From positions 1-15,060 of the forward strand of contig WPIO01000643.1 of the NCBI GenBank assembly GCA_009760855.2: a stretch of DNA of 15,060 nucleotides, in the 5' to 3' direction. A program made the position numbers and the translations under genes. The stretch comes from Cristatella mucedo. Lineage: Eukaryota; Bryozoa; Phylactolaemata; Cristatellidae. Below are positions 1 to 11,168 of the stretch, piece after piece. The notes beneath the pieces were generated by a model. That model worked only from the letters and a program-made list of their open reading frames with translations, had not been told where the DNA came from and made no database searches. The stretch's first letter is position 1; each line of letters begins with the position of its first letter.

Positions 1-861
1 GTGCGAAACGTGTTATTTACGGTGCGAATGCTTAAAACTGTGGGTACAGCCTCTCTGGCCAGTCAGCACGCTCCCGACATGGGCAGATTTAAAGTGTTCT
101 AGCATATGCTCATCGATCTGTGGCGAATCTTTGCCAAACGTATTATTAGCGTGGCGAAATGGCCTTAAGCATGGTGGGGGGGCAGCGCCTCTGGCTGGGG
201 CATGTGCATTGGGGCACGTCTGCCGACATGGGCAGATTTGTCAGTTTCCTCTACATATTGCCGCGATACTGCTGCGAACTCGTGCGAAACTTGTGTTATT
301 TACGTGCGAAATGCGGGTTTAAACATGGTGCAGCACTTCTGCTGGCATAGTCACGCTCTACGCTCCACCATTGCAGATTCTGAAGTTTCTGCACCATTCC
401 GCGATCTGGTGCGAAACTGGGGGGGGGGGGGTGCGAAACGTGTTATTTGACGTGCGAAATCTTTAAACATGGTGCAGGCACTCTGCTGCCTAGTCAGGCT
501 GCACGCTCCGACATGCAGATTTGAAGTTTCTTACATATTTCCGCGACTTCGCTGTCTGTTTCAGAACTGGTGCGAAACGTGTTATTTACTGTGGCGAAAT
601 GCTTTAAACATATGTGCAGCTCACTCATTGCTGCCCAGCAGCATGGACCACGCTCCGACATGCAGTCATTTGAAGTTTCTTGCATATTCCGCCCGATCTG
701 GTGCGAACAATAGTGCGAAACGTGTTAGTTAATGGTGCGAAATGTCTAAAAGTAATGGTACATGGTGCAGCACTAGCATGCTGCTCAGTAACTCAGAGGC
801 CGCACGACCTCCGACATGCAGATTTGAAGTTTCTACATATTCCGCGATCTGCTGCGAACTC
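1..861 (+). repeat. Irregular satellite block, monomers stretched to 130-151 bp
   Basis: Six monomers occupy 861 bp (mean 143 bp). All landmarks of the unit are present in order, but single extra bases interrupt them, for example an added G in GGTGCGAATG near 21-30, extra G in the run at 177-184 and TGGGCAGATTT for TGCAGATTT near 230-239. A run of 13 G occupies 419-431. Losses are few compared with gains. I see no gene here. The pattern fits uncorrected long-read sequence over otherwise ordinary satellite; true divergence is the alternative. Confidence 0.8.
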
Positions 862-2010
862 GTGCGAAACGTGTTATTTACGTGCGAAATGCTTTAAACA
901 TGGTGCAGCACTCTGCTGCCAGTCAGCGCACGCTCCGACATGCAGATTTGAAGTTTCTACATATTCCGCGATCTGGTGCGAACTGGGTTTGAAACGTGTT
1001 ATTTACGTGCGAAATGCTTTAAACAAGTGGTGCAGCTCTTTGCTGCCACCAGTGCACGCTCCGACATGCAGATTTGAAGTTTCTTCATATTCCGCGATTT
1101 GCTGCGAACTCGTGCGAAACGTGTTAATGACGTGCGAAATGATTTAAACATGGTGCAGCACTCTGCTGCCAGTCAGCGCACGCTCCGACATGCTGAATTA
1201 CAGTTTCTACACATTCCGCGATCTTGTGCGAAGTCGTGCGAAACGTATTATTTACGTTCGAAATGCTTTAAACAAAGGGAAGCACTCTGCTGCCATTCAG
1301 TGCATGCTCCGACATGCAGATTTGGGAAGATTTTCTTCTACATATTTCTGCGATCTGGTGGGCGAACTCGTGCGAAACGTGTTATTTACGTGCGAAATGC
1401 TTTAAACAGGTGCAGCACTCTGCGGCTAGCAGTCAGTGGCACGCTCCGACACTTGCAGATTTGAAGTTCTATACTATTCCGCGATCTGCTGACTCGTGCG
1501 AAACGTGTTATTTACGTGCGAAATGCTTTAAACATGGTGCAGCACTCTGCTGCCAGTCAGCGCACGCTCCGACATGCAGATTTGAAGTTTCTACATATTC
1601 CGCGATCTGGTGCGAACTTGTGCGAAACGTGTTATTTACGTGCGAAATGCTTTAAACATGGTGCAGCACTCTGCTGCCAGTCAGCGCACGCTCCGACATG
1701 CAGATTTGAAGTTTCTACATATTCTGCGATCTGGTGCGAACTCGTGCGAAACGTGTTATTTACGTGCGAAATGCTCTCATCATGGTGAAGCAATCTGCTG
1801 CACTTCAGCACACGCTCCGACATGCAGATTTGAAGTTTCTTCATATTCCGCAATCTGCTGCGAACTCGAGCGAAACGTGTTATTTACGTGCGAAATGCTC
1901 TAATCATGGTGCAGCACTCTGCTGCACTTCAGTGCACGCTCCGACATGCAGATTTGAAGTTTCTTCATATTCCGCGATCTGCTGCGAACTCGTGCGAAAC
2001 GTGTTATTTT
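862..2010 (+). repeat. Regular satellite block, monomers 124-134 bp
   Basis: Nine monomer starts (862, 987, 1112, 1236, 1370, 1496, 1620, 1744, 1868) are followed by another at 1992. Four consecutive intervals from 1496 to 1992 are exactly 124 bp. Differences are mostly substitutions. One exception is the copy at 1236-1369, with extra bases around TTTGGGAAGATTTTCTTC (1321-1338). TTCTTCATATT replaces TTCTACATATT in three copies (near 1080, 1840 and 1963), a usable variant marker. No coding sequence is supported. Confidence 0.85.
1744..1991 (+). repeat. Variant monomer pair with CTCTAATCATGG-type segment
   Basis: Two adjacent 124-bp copies share departures from the consensus: GCTCTCATCATGG or GCTCTAATCATGG in place of GCTTTAAACATGG, which destroys the TTTAAA site, and CTGCACTTCAG in place of CTGCCAGTCAG. 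Both also have TTCTTCATATT. The shared set shows they descend from one variant ancestor, probably by local duplication. The CTGCACTTCAG marker reappears at about 12744-12754, next to the joint of a deleted monomer, so the subfamily is not confined to this spot. Confidence 0.8.
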
Positions 2011-2829
2011 AGGCGTGTCGCAAATGCTAAAGCATCATGGTGGCTGCCCCTGCTGCTGCCATCAGCTATCAAGGGCTCCGACAGGCAGATTGAAAGTTTT
2101 TAAGCAGACTTCCGCCAAAATCAAAATCTGGTCCGAACTCGTTTCGTAAAGTGTTGATTTAGCTGGCGAAATGCTTTCAACTTGTGAGCAGCACGTCAAT
2201 GGCTGCCTAGTTCAGCACAACAGCTTGCTTCCGACATGCAGATTTGCAGTTTCTAGATATTCCGCGATCTAGGTGGGCGACTCGTAGTCGCAACGTTTAT
2301 TTATCGTGCAAAATGCATTAAATGCATTGTGGCAGGGACTTTGCGTCCGATCGGCCGCTCGCGCGGCGACAGGCATATTTCAAGTTTCGACATTATTTGC
2401 GGCTGATCTGGGCTTCCGAACTCGTGTTGGTCGAAACGCTGTTATTTTTCCGTGCGAAATGCTTAAAAATATGGTGTCAGCACTCTGCTGAGCGTCGTGC
2501 ACTGCACGCTCAAGACATGCAGATTTGAAGTTTGCTACATAATTCTGCGTATTTGGTGGGGAAAAAAACTTCGTGCGACAATCGTGTTATGTTCCTTCGA
2601 ATTGCTTTTAAACATGGTGGGGCAGCATACTCCCCGGTTGCTATGTTCCGTGGTCATCGATCTGACGATGTGCAGATGTACATAGTTGCTACTATGTGTC
2701 TGGGCTATCATGTGGCGAACATTGTGCTACACGATTGTTAATTTACGGGCGATAATCATTTAAAGCATGGTGTCAGGCGACTCTGCTGCGCCGGGAAGTT
2801 CCATAAAGAACAGAGAAAAAGCCAAACTC
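2011..2829 (+). repeat. Irregular satellite block with the weakest match near its right end
   Basis: Five intervals between starts at 1992, 2141, 2284, 2424, 2573 and 2724 average 146 bp, again with many single-base insertions. The monomer order is still readable, for example GACATGCAGATTTG at about 2233 and 2515. The final copy (2724-2829) is only 106 bp. Its part from about 2788 to 2825 (GCCGGGAAGTTCCATAAAGA and the bases after it) aligns poorly to the unit, and the sequence turns abruptly regular at 2830. No gene is supported. The abrupt change suggests a junction between differently corrected pieces of assembly. Confidence 0.75.
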
Positions 2830-2909
2830 GTGCGAAATGTGTTATTTACGTGCACGCTCCGAAATGCAGATTTGAAGTTTCTACATATTCCGCGATCTGA
2901 TGCGAACTT
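2830..2909 (+). repeat. Internally deleted monomer, 80 bp
   Basis: The copy reads normally through TTATTTACGTGC and then continues directly with ACGCTCCGAAATGCAG, so consensus positions of about 25-68 are absent. The loss is 44 bp, matching the 80-bp length. Monomers with the CAGTGCACG variant carry GTGC at positions 65-68 and all monomers carry GTGC at 21-24, so the joint lies in a 4-bp microhomology. The hairpin and TTTAAA segments are lost. It sits at the left edge of a regular block, so an assembly joint is an alternative to a true deletion. Confidence 0.75.
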
Positions 2910-3539
2910 GTGCGAAACGTGTTATTTACGTGCGACATGCTTTAAACATGGTGCAGCACTCTGCTGCCAGTCAGTGCACGCTCCGAAATGCAGATTTGAA
3001 GTTTCTACATATTCCGCGATCTGGTGCGAACTCGTGCGAAACGTGTTATTTACGTGCGAAATGCTTTAAACATGGTGCAGCACTGATGCTGACCAGCTCA
3101 CAGCGCACGTCCGTTAACCAATGCAGATTTGAAGTTTTCTACCTATTCCGCGATCTGGTGCGAACTCGTGCGAAACGTGTTATTTACGTGCGAAATGCTT
3201 TAAACATGGTGCAGCACTCTGCTGCCAGTCAGCGCACGCTCCGACATGCAGATTTGAAGTTTCTAGATATTCCGCGATCTGCTCCGAACTCGTGCGAAAC
3301 GTGTTATTTACGTGCGAAATGCTTTAAACATGGTGCAGCACTCTGCTGCCAGTCAGCTCACGCTCCGACATGCAGATCTGAAGTTTTTACACAATCCGCG
3401 ATCTGGTGCAAACTTGTGCGAAACGTGTTATTTCCGTGCAAAATGCTTTAAACATGGTGCAGCACTCTGCTGCCAGTCAGCGCACGCTCCGACATGCAGA
3501 TTTAAAGTTTCTACATATTCCGCGATCTGGTGCGAACTT

Positions 3540-3663
3540 GTGCGAAACGTGTTATTTACGTGCGAAATGCTTTAAACATGGTGCAGCACTCTGCTGCCAG
3601 TCAGCCCACGCTCCGACAGGCAGATTGGAAGTTTCTAGACATTCCGCGATCTGCTCCGAACTC
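3540..3663 (+). repeat. Diagnostic variant monomer, GACAGGCAGATTGG type
   Basis: This exact-length copy carries a linked set of changes: GACAGGCAGATTGGAAG for GACATGCAGATTTGAAG, CTAGACATT for CTACATATT, CTGCTCCGAAC for CTGGTGCGAAC, and CTTGCG for CGTGCG at the junction. The same set recurs at 12939-13062, and the first part at 11169-11276. The following monomer is normal and carries CAGTGCACG in both full cases. Confidence 0.85.
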
Positions 3664-5388
3664 TTGCGAAACGTGTTATTTACGTGCGAAATGCTTTAAA
3701 CATGGTGCAGCACTCTGCTGCCAGTCAGTGCACGCTCCGACATGCAGATTTGAAGTTTCTACATATTCCGCGATCTGCTGCGAACTCGTGCGAAACGTGT
3801 TTAGTTTACGTTCGATTTTTTTTATGCTTTTAAACATGGTGCAGCAGATCTTCCCTGTTTCCTGCGGCAGCTCAGCGATAACGACATGCACATTTAAAGT
3901 TTCTACAATATTCTGCGATCTGCTGCGAACTTGTGGCCAAAAGTGTTATATACGTCTGCGGAAGAGCTTTAAACATTGGTGGTGCAGCACTTCTGCTGCA
4001 TAGTCCAGCACACGCTCCGACATGCAGATTTGAAGTTTCTACATATTCCGCGATCTGGTGCGAACTCGTGGCGAACGTTTATTTTACGTGCGAAATGCTG
4101 ATAAACATGTGCAGGACTTTGCTGCCAGGTCATATGAACACGCTCCGACATGCAGATTTGAAGTTTATAGACATTCCGCGATCTGCTGCGAACTCGTGCG
4201 AAATGTGTTATTTACGTGCGAAATGCTTTAAATGGTTATGGTGCAGCACTCTGCTGCCAGTCAGTGCCGAACGCTCCGACATGCCAGATTTAAAGTTTCT
4301 ACATATTCCGCGATCTGATGCGAAACTTGGCGAAACGTGTTATTGTCACTTGCGAAATGCTTTAAACTTGGCTGCAGCACTCTGTCTGCCAGTTCAGCAG
4401 CACGCTCCGACATGCAGATTTACAAGTTTCTACATATTCGCGCGATTCTTGATTGCGAACTTGCGCGAAAACGTGTTATTTACGTGCGATAATGCTTGGC
4501 ACATGGTTGCAGTGCCACTCGTGCTGCCAGTCTCGGCGCCACGCTCCGAAACAGGTGCAGATTGGACTTGTTTTTCTACATATTCCGAAGTGATCGATGT
4601 TCTGCGTGAACTGTCTCGCGGCCTCTAGCGAAACGTGTTATTTACGTGCGAAATGCTTTGTTAAAACATGGTGCAGCACTCTGCTGCCGCGCTCAGGGCA
4701 CGCTCCGACATGCTCGATTTAAAGTTTCTACATTACTTCCGCGATCTGCTTGCGAATCTTGTGCAAAACGTTTTATTAATACTGCCCGTGCGAAATGCCT
4801 TTAAACATGGTGCACTGCACTCTGCCTGTCCTTGTCAGCGCACGCTCCGACATGTCAGATTTATAAGTTTCTACATATTCCGCGATCTGGTGCTAAACTC
4901 GTGCGAAACGTAGGTATATTTACGTGCGAAATGCTAATTAAACATGGGTTGGGGCAGCACTCTGCGCAAGTCAGCACACGCTCCGACAGGCAGATTTAAG
5001 TTGATCTACCCCCGCATTACATTCTGCGCGATCTGACCTCCGAACTCTGCGAAACGTGTTACTTTACTGGCGAAATGCTCTTAAACATGGTGGGGCATGC
5101 ACTCTGGCAGGCAACTGCGTGCCATGTCAGTGCTACGCTCCGACATGCAGATTTTAAAGTTCTACATATTCAGCGATCTGTTGTCGAACTTGTGCGAAAC
5201 GTGTTATTTTTTACGTGGCTAAACTGTACCTTTAAACAATGGTTGCAGGCACTCTGTGCAGTGCAGTCAGCGCAGCTCCGAAATGCAGAATATTACGTTT
5301 CTGCATATTCCGGCGATCTTGGTTTCTTTGATGCGAACTTGTGCCTTAAACGTGTTAGTTACCGTGACGAAATGCATTTAAACCATGT

Positions 5389-5560
5389 GTGCAGAAAAAA
5401 AAGCAGCTTTGTGTCTTAAAAAGCAGTCCACAGAAAGCTACGTGCTCTAAAAATGCGAAAATTTGAAAAAAGAACACGCACTCTGCTGGTATTCCGGGAT
5501 CACTCCGACGGCTGGCAGCAAACTTGTGCTTTTAGCCACGTGATTTGTTACTTAGTCGAA
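5389..5560. other. A-rich, poorly matching stretch inside the array
   Basis: Between an ordinary monomer start at 5341 and the next at about 5526, the sequence turns A-rich, with runs of 8 A at 5394-5401 and several of 5-6 A up to about 5471. It includes AAAAAGCAG twice (5397-5405 and 5418-5426) and lacks the usual order of landmarks. CACTCTGCTGG and CACTCCGAC then reappear, but the GTTTCTACATATTCC segment is missing. No open frame or recognisable element lies here. It may be a low-quality patch or a small foreign insertion. Confidence 0.45.
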
Positions 5561-7360
5561 AAAGGCACTTTTTCACCCCATGGTGACAGGACTCTGCTTG
5601 CCCAGGCAAGCACACGCCTAAAGCCACCCCGAACTTGCAGATTTGCAAGTACATAGAATATTCGCGATCTGCTGTAAGAACTCGGTGCGAAACGTGTTAT
5701 TTAGCGTGTCGAAATGCTGGACACAATCTAAACATGGTGCAGCACTCTGACCGTGCCCAGTCCGCACACGCTCCTCGAAATGCAGATTATAAGTTTCTAC
5801 TATATTCCGCAGATCTGCGGTCGATAACTAGGAGTGTGCGAAAACGGTTTGTTTATATTACGTGGCGAATGTGCTTTAAATAACTGCCTTGCAAGCATCT
5901 GCTCTGTATGCATGTCAGGGCACCCGACTCTGAGAGCCACGATTTAAAGTTTTCTACAAGATTCCGCGATCTGCTGCATGAACTCGTGCCGAAACGTCTT
6001 ATTTCGGTGGGCCCTGTAACATGCATTTTTAAACATGGTGCCACGCACTTTGCCTGTCACGTCTAGGTTTGCTACCCGCTACGTCTAAGGCAGATGGAAC
6101 GTTCTCAATCTTCCGTCCGATATGCGTGCGGACCTAGTGCGAAACGTGTTAGTTTTACAGTGCTGATATATGCTTAAAAAGGCATGGCTGCAGCACTCTG
6201 CGTGCTCCCATGGTCATGCTCCACGCTCCGACGTGCAGGATTTAAGGGTAACAGTTGATAAATATTCAAGCGGATCTGCCTGCGAACTTGTGCGAAACGT
6301 GTTATTTACGTGCGGAATGCTTTAAACATGGTGCAGCACTCTGCTGCCAGTCAGGGCACGCTCCAGACATATGCATATTTATTTGTAGTTTCTACATAGA
6401 TTCGCGATGCTGGTGCGAAATCTCAGTGCGAAATTCGAAAGGTGTTATTTACTTGCGAAATGCTTTAAACATGGTGCAGCACTCTGCTGCCAAAGGCGTC
6501 AGCATCACACGCTGCCGACATGCAGATTTATTGAGTTTTTACATATTCCTGCGATCTGGTGCGTTAAACTCGTGCGAAACGTGGTTAATTTAACGTGCGA
6601 AATGCTTTACCAACATGGGCCAGCACTCTGCTGCCATTTCAGCTCGCAGCGCTCAACGACATGCAGATTAGCTAAGTTTCTACATATTCCGCGATCTGCT
6701 GCGAACTGTGTGCGAAACGTGTTATTAACGTGGGCGACAAATGCTTTAAACATGGGTGCAGTTACCTTCTGCTGCATAGTCAGCGGATCACGCTCCGACT
6801 TGCAGATTTAGTGGGAAGTATTCTACATATTCCGCGATGCTGCTGGCGAACTCGTGCGAACACGTGTTATTTTACGGTGCGAAAATGCTTTAAACATTGG
6901 TGGCAGGAACATTCTGCTGGGCCAAGTCAGCGGACACATCTCCGAACCACCCTTGCAGATTTGATGAAGTTTCTCTAGACATTCCGCGATCTGCTGCCGA
7001 ACATCGTTGCGGACAACGTGTTAACGTTACGTGCGAAATGCTTGTAAACATGCGTGCAGGCACTCTGCTGTCCCAGGTCAGAACAGTGCACGCTCCATGA
7101 CATGCATGCGATTGGCTGAAAGTGGTTTTTGCGATGCTTTATTCCGCGATCTCGTCCAGTGCGACACATTCTGTGGAATGCACTAAACGTGTTATATCCC
7201 GATCTGAGCGTTGCAAAGCGAAATGCTTTGCGAAAACATGGTGCAAGCAGCTCTGCTGGGCATGTCCAGCAGTGCAGCGCCTCTCCGAAATGCAGATTTG
7301 AAAGTTTATATCTATATCCGCTTAGGATTCTGGTGCGAACTTGTGGCTTAAAACGTGTTT

Positions 7361-7400
7361 ACGGGGGGAAGGGGGCCATTGAAAAAAAAAAAAAGGGGGG
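7361..7400. other. Homopolymer cluster (G6, G5, A13, G6)
   Basis: Within one monomer the sequence holds six G at 7363-7368, five G at 7371-7375, thirteen A at 7382-7394 and six G at 7395-7400. No other copy has a matching run at the equivalent position, between the GTGTTATTTACG and GTGCGAAATGC landmarks. The surrounding monomer is about 197 bp, the longest in the window. A local base-calling or consensus failure is the likely cause. Confidence 0.6.
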
Positions 7401-9739
7401 TGCGAAAGATGCTTTAAAGCAGGGGGTGGTGCAGAGGGAACTCGGTCTGAAGCGCAGTCATGGTGCAAGCACGCTCTAGCGACACGTCTGCAGATTTCTA
7501 AAGTTTCTAGCTATATTCCGCGATCTTGGTCCGAACTTACTGCAAAAAGAACGTGTTATTTACGTGCGAAATGCGTTACGTAGTCAGGGTTGCAGCACTC
7601 TGCTGACCATTCAGACATGCTACCTCCGAACGACATGCAGTTATTTAAAGTTGCTACATAGGGTCCAAACCACATCTGGTGGGCGAGACTTCGTGCGAAA
7701 CGTGTTATTTCCGTGCAGAAATGCTTTAAACATTGTGCGAGCAACTCTGCTCGATTCAGTCAGCACACGCTCCCGAAAGTGCAGATTGAAACGTGGGTTT
7801 TATACGCGTATTCCGCGATCGTGTAAGTAGCGAACTCGTGCGAAAACTAAAATGTTATTTACGTGCGAAATGCTTTACAACATGATGCAGCCACTCTAGC
7901 GATGCCAGTCAGCGCAACGCTCGCGAAATGGCAGATTTAGGTTTCTATCATACTTTCCGGCGATCTGCTGTGTGCGAACTTGTGCGAAACGGTTTTATTT
8001 ACGTGGCGAAATGCTTTATAAACATGGTGCAGCACTTGCGTTGCCAGCAGCTGCACGCTCGGCGACTATGCAGATTTGAAAGTTTCTAACATATCCGCGA
8101 TCTGGTGCGAACTCGGGTGCGAAACGTGTTTTTACGTGCGAAATGCCTTTAAACATGGTCTGCACGCGGCAGCATCTGCTGCCAGTCAGCACACGCTCCG
8201 ACCATGCACGATTGAAGTTTTTCTACATATTCGACCAGCGATTGTGCTCCGCGACTTCGTTGCCGAAACGTGTGTTATTTACGCTTCGATATGCTTTAAA
8301 ATGGTGGCAGGCCACTCTCTGGCTAGCCCAGTCACGCTCCGACATGCCGATTTAAAGCGAATTTTCCTACCTAGCTTTCGAACATATTCGCGATCTGGTG
8401 CGAACTCGTGCGAAACGTGTTTATTTACGGTGCGAAATGCTTTAAACATGGGTGTGCAGCACTCTGCTGTCAGTCATTGCCGTGCACGTCCATCCTACGA
8501 TGGCAGATTTAAAGTTTTTTACATATTCCGCGCGTCATCTGCCTGCAAACTCGTCCGCGAAACGTGTTATTTACGTTCGGGGCGAATATGCTTCAAAACA
8601 TGAGGTGCAGCACTTCTGCTGGTCCATTCATCGTGGGCCCGCTCCGACATGGGCAGATTTGAAAGTTTCTAACACATTCGAGTGCGCGATTGCTGCGAAC
8701 TCTGTGCGAAACGTTGTTATTTACGTGCGAAATGCTTTAAACATGGTGCAGCACTCTGCTGCCAGTCAGTGCACGCTCGGACATGCAGATTTAAAGTTTC
8801 TACATATTCCGCGATCTGCTGAGAACTCGTGCGAAACTTGTTATTTACGTGCGAAATGCTTTAAACATGGGCTGGTCAAATGCAGCACTCTGCTGCCAGT
8901 CAGTGCATGCTCCGACATGCAGATTTTACGTTTCTACATATTCGTGCGCGATCTGTGTGCGAACCTGTGTGCGAAACGTGTTATTTACGTTGCGAATGAC
9001 TTTAAACATGGTGCAGCACCTCTTGCTGGCAAGTATCGTGCACGCGCTCCGACATGCAGAATATACGTTTCTAGCATATTCGTCGCGATCTGTATGCGAA
9101 CTTGTGCGAAACGTGTTTATTACTACGTGCGAAATGCTTAAACTACTGGTGTGCACGCACTCTGCTGCCAGTTCATCATACACAGCTGAAGTTCCCGAAC
9201 ATGCAGATCCGTTGAAGTTTCTTACGTTCAATATCGTCTTCGCCGATTGTGGGTGCGAACTCGCGTGCTGAAACGTGCATATTATTTAATCGTGCGAAAA
9301 GGTGTGCTTTAAAACATGGTGCAGAGGACTCTGTCTGGGGAATCAAGTCAGGGGGGGCTTCGCACACGCTCCGAAAAACGTGAACAGATTTGAAGTTTCT
9401 ACATATTCCGGCAATTTCTGCTGCGAACTCGTGCGAAACGTTTTATTAGCCCTAGGTGCGAAATGCTTTAGAAACATGGTGCAGCAGCAAAACATCCGCG
9501 GCATGTCACAGTGCACTCGGCCAAACGCTTCCGACATGCAGACCCTTCATGAAGTTTCTACATATTTTCCGTGGTGCGATCATGCTGCATGACCAACTCG
9601 TGCGAATACATGTGTTATTACATACGTTCAGCGAAAGCCCTCAATTAAACATGGTGCAGCACTCTGCAGTCTGTCAGCACACGCTCCGACATGCAGATTT
9701 GAAGTTTCTACATATTCCGCGATCTGCTTCGCTGAACTT

Positions 9740-9889
9740 GTGCGAAACGTGTTATTTACGTGCGAAATGCTTAAAACATGGTGAAGAACTCTGCTGCCAG
9801 TCAGCGCACGCTCCGACATGCAGATTTGAAGTTTCTACAAATTCCGGATCTGGTGCGTTTCTACATATTCCGCGATCTGGTGCGAACTC
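9740..9889 (+). repeat. Monomer with a 26-27 bp local duplication
   Basis: The segment TTTCTACA-ATTCCG-GATCTGGTGCG occurs twice in succession: once at about 9832-9858, slightly altered, and again at about 9858-9885 in normal form. This makes the copy 150 bp, 26 above the unit. The remainder of the copy is close to consensus, so this is a single tandem duplication rather than scattered insertions. Slippage, a small unequal exchange or an assembly stutter could produce it. Confidence 0.75.
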
Positions 9890-11168
9890 GTGCGAAACGT
9901 GTTATTTACGTGCGAAATGCTTTAAACATGGTGCAGCACTCTGCTGCCAGTCAGCGCACGCTCCGACATGCAGATTTTGGGTTTCTACACATTCCGCGAT
10001 CTGCTGCGACCACCGATCGTGCGAAACGTGTATTTTACGTGCGAAATGCTTATAATGTGGAAGCTGCAATAACAGTCGCAGCACTTTGCTGCAGTGTCAG
10101 ATGCACGCTCCGACATGCAGATTTAAAGAAAGTGTTTCTACATATTCCGCGATCTGCTGCGAACTCGTGCGAAACGTGTTATTTACGTGCGAAATGCTTT
10201 AAACATGGTGCAGCCCTCTGCTGCCAAGTCAGCTCATGGGCTCCGAATGCAGAGTTAAAGTTTTCTACAATAATCCGTGATCTGGTGCGAACTCGTGCGA
10301 AACGTGTTATTTACGTGCGAAATGCTTTAAACATGGTGCAGCACTCTGCTGCCAGTCAGCGCACGCTCCGACATGCAGATTTGAAGTTTTTACATATTCC
10401 GCGATCTGGTGCGAACTCGTGCGAAACGTGTTATTTACGTGCGAAATGCTTTAAACATGGTGCAGCACTCTGCTGCAAGTCAGAACACGCTCCGAAATGC
10501 AGATTTGAAGTTTCTACATATTCCGCGATCTGCTGCGAACTCGTGCGAAACGTGTTATTTACGTGCGAAATGCTTTAACATGGTGCATGAGGCACTCTGG
10601 CTGTCCAGTCAGCACCACGCTCCGACATGCAGATTTAAAGTTTCTACATATTCCGCGATCTGGTGCGAACTCGTGCGAAACGTGTTATTTACGTGCGAAA
10701 TGCTTTAAACATGGTGCAGCACTCTGCTGCCAGTCAGCACACGCTCCGACATGCAGATTTAAAGTTTCTACATATTCCGCGATCTGCTGCGAACTCGTGC
10801 CAAACGTGTTATTTACGTGCGAAATGCTTTAAACATGGTGCAGCACTCTGCTGCCAGTCAGCACACTCTCCGACATGCAGATTTGAAGTTTCTAGATATT
10901 CCGCGATCTGGTGCGAACTCGTGCGAAACGTGTTATTTACGTGCGAAATGCTTTAAACATGGTGCAGCACTCTGCTGCCAGTCAGCACACGCTCCGACAT
11001 GCAGATTTGAAGTTTCTACATATTCCGCGATCTGCTGCGAACTCGTGCGAAACGTGTTATTTACGTGCGAAACGCTTTAAACATGGTGCAGCACTCTGCT
11101 GCCAGTCAGTGCACGCTCCGACATGCAGATTTAAAGTTTCTACATATTCCGCGATCTGGTGCGAACTT

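Larger units (their letters stand above)
2830..3800 (+). repeat. Regular satellite block
   Basis: Starts at 2910, 3034, 3168, 3292, 3416, 3540, 3664 and 3788 give six exact 124-bp intervals and one of 134 bp. The 134-bp copy (3034-3167) holds a disturbed centre at about 3084-3121, with extra bases on both sides of the GCTGACCAG segment. Several diagnostic substitutions occur, including CTGCTCCGAAC for CTGGTGCGAAC near 3279 and 3649. No gene is supported. Confidence 0.85.
3801..9639 (+). repeat. Long irregular satellite block, mean spacing about 149 bp
   Basis: Forty intervals between the starts at 3788 and 9740 total 5952 bp, or 148.8 bp each, 20% more than the unit. None of these intervals is shorter than 125 bp. 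The excess comes from scattered one- to few-base insertions inside recognisable motifs. Short stretches within it are nearly perfect, for example 4015-4070, 6282-6360 and 8724-8845, so the underlying monomers are close to consensus. The poorest stretches are 5389-5560, 6060-6260, 7100-7200 and 7350-7460. I found no unique gene, RNA or mobile element. Insertion-biased sequencing error is the simplest reading. Confidence 0.8.

Noticed and set aside
862-2010. CRISPR array
   Set aside because: The unit is 124 bp with no short constant repeat separated by unique spacers; the whole unit is repeated.
4429-4628. Part of a long open frame (231 codons, 3933-4628)
   Set aside because: Its translation consists of the same satellite-derived words as the shorter frames (CRFEVSTYSAIWCELV, YLRAKCFK). 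Its length comes from insertions that change frame at random.
7361-7400. Polypurine tract or poly(A) tail of a retroelement
   Set aside because: It is a single occurrence inside a monomer that continues normally on both sides, with no element sequence or target-site duplication. It matches the local error texture.
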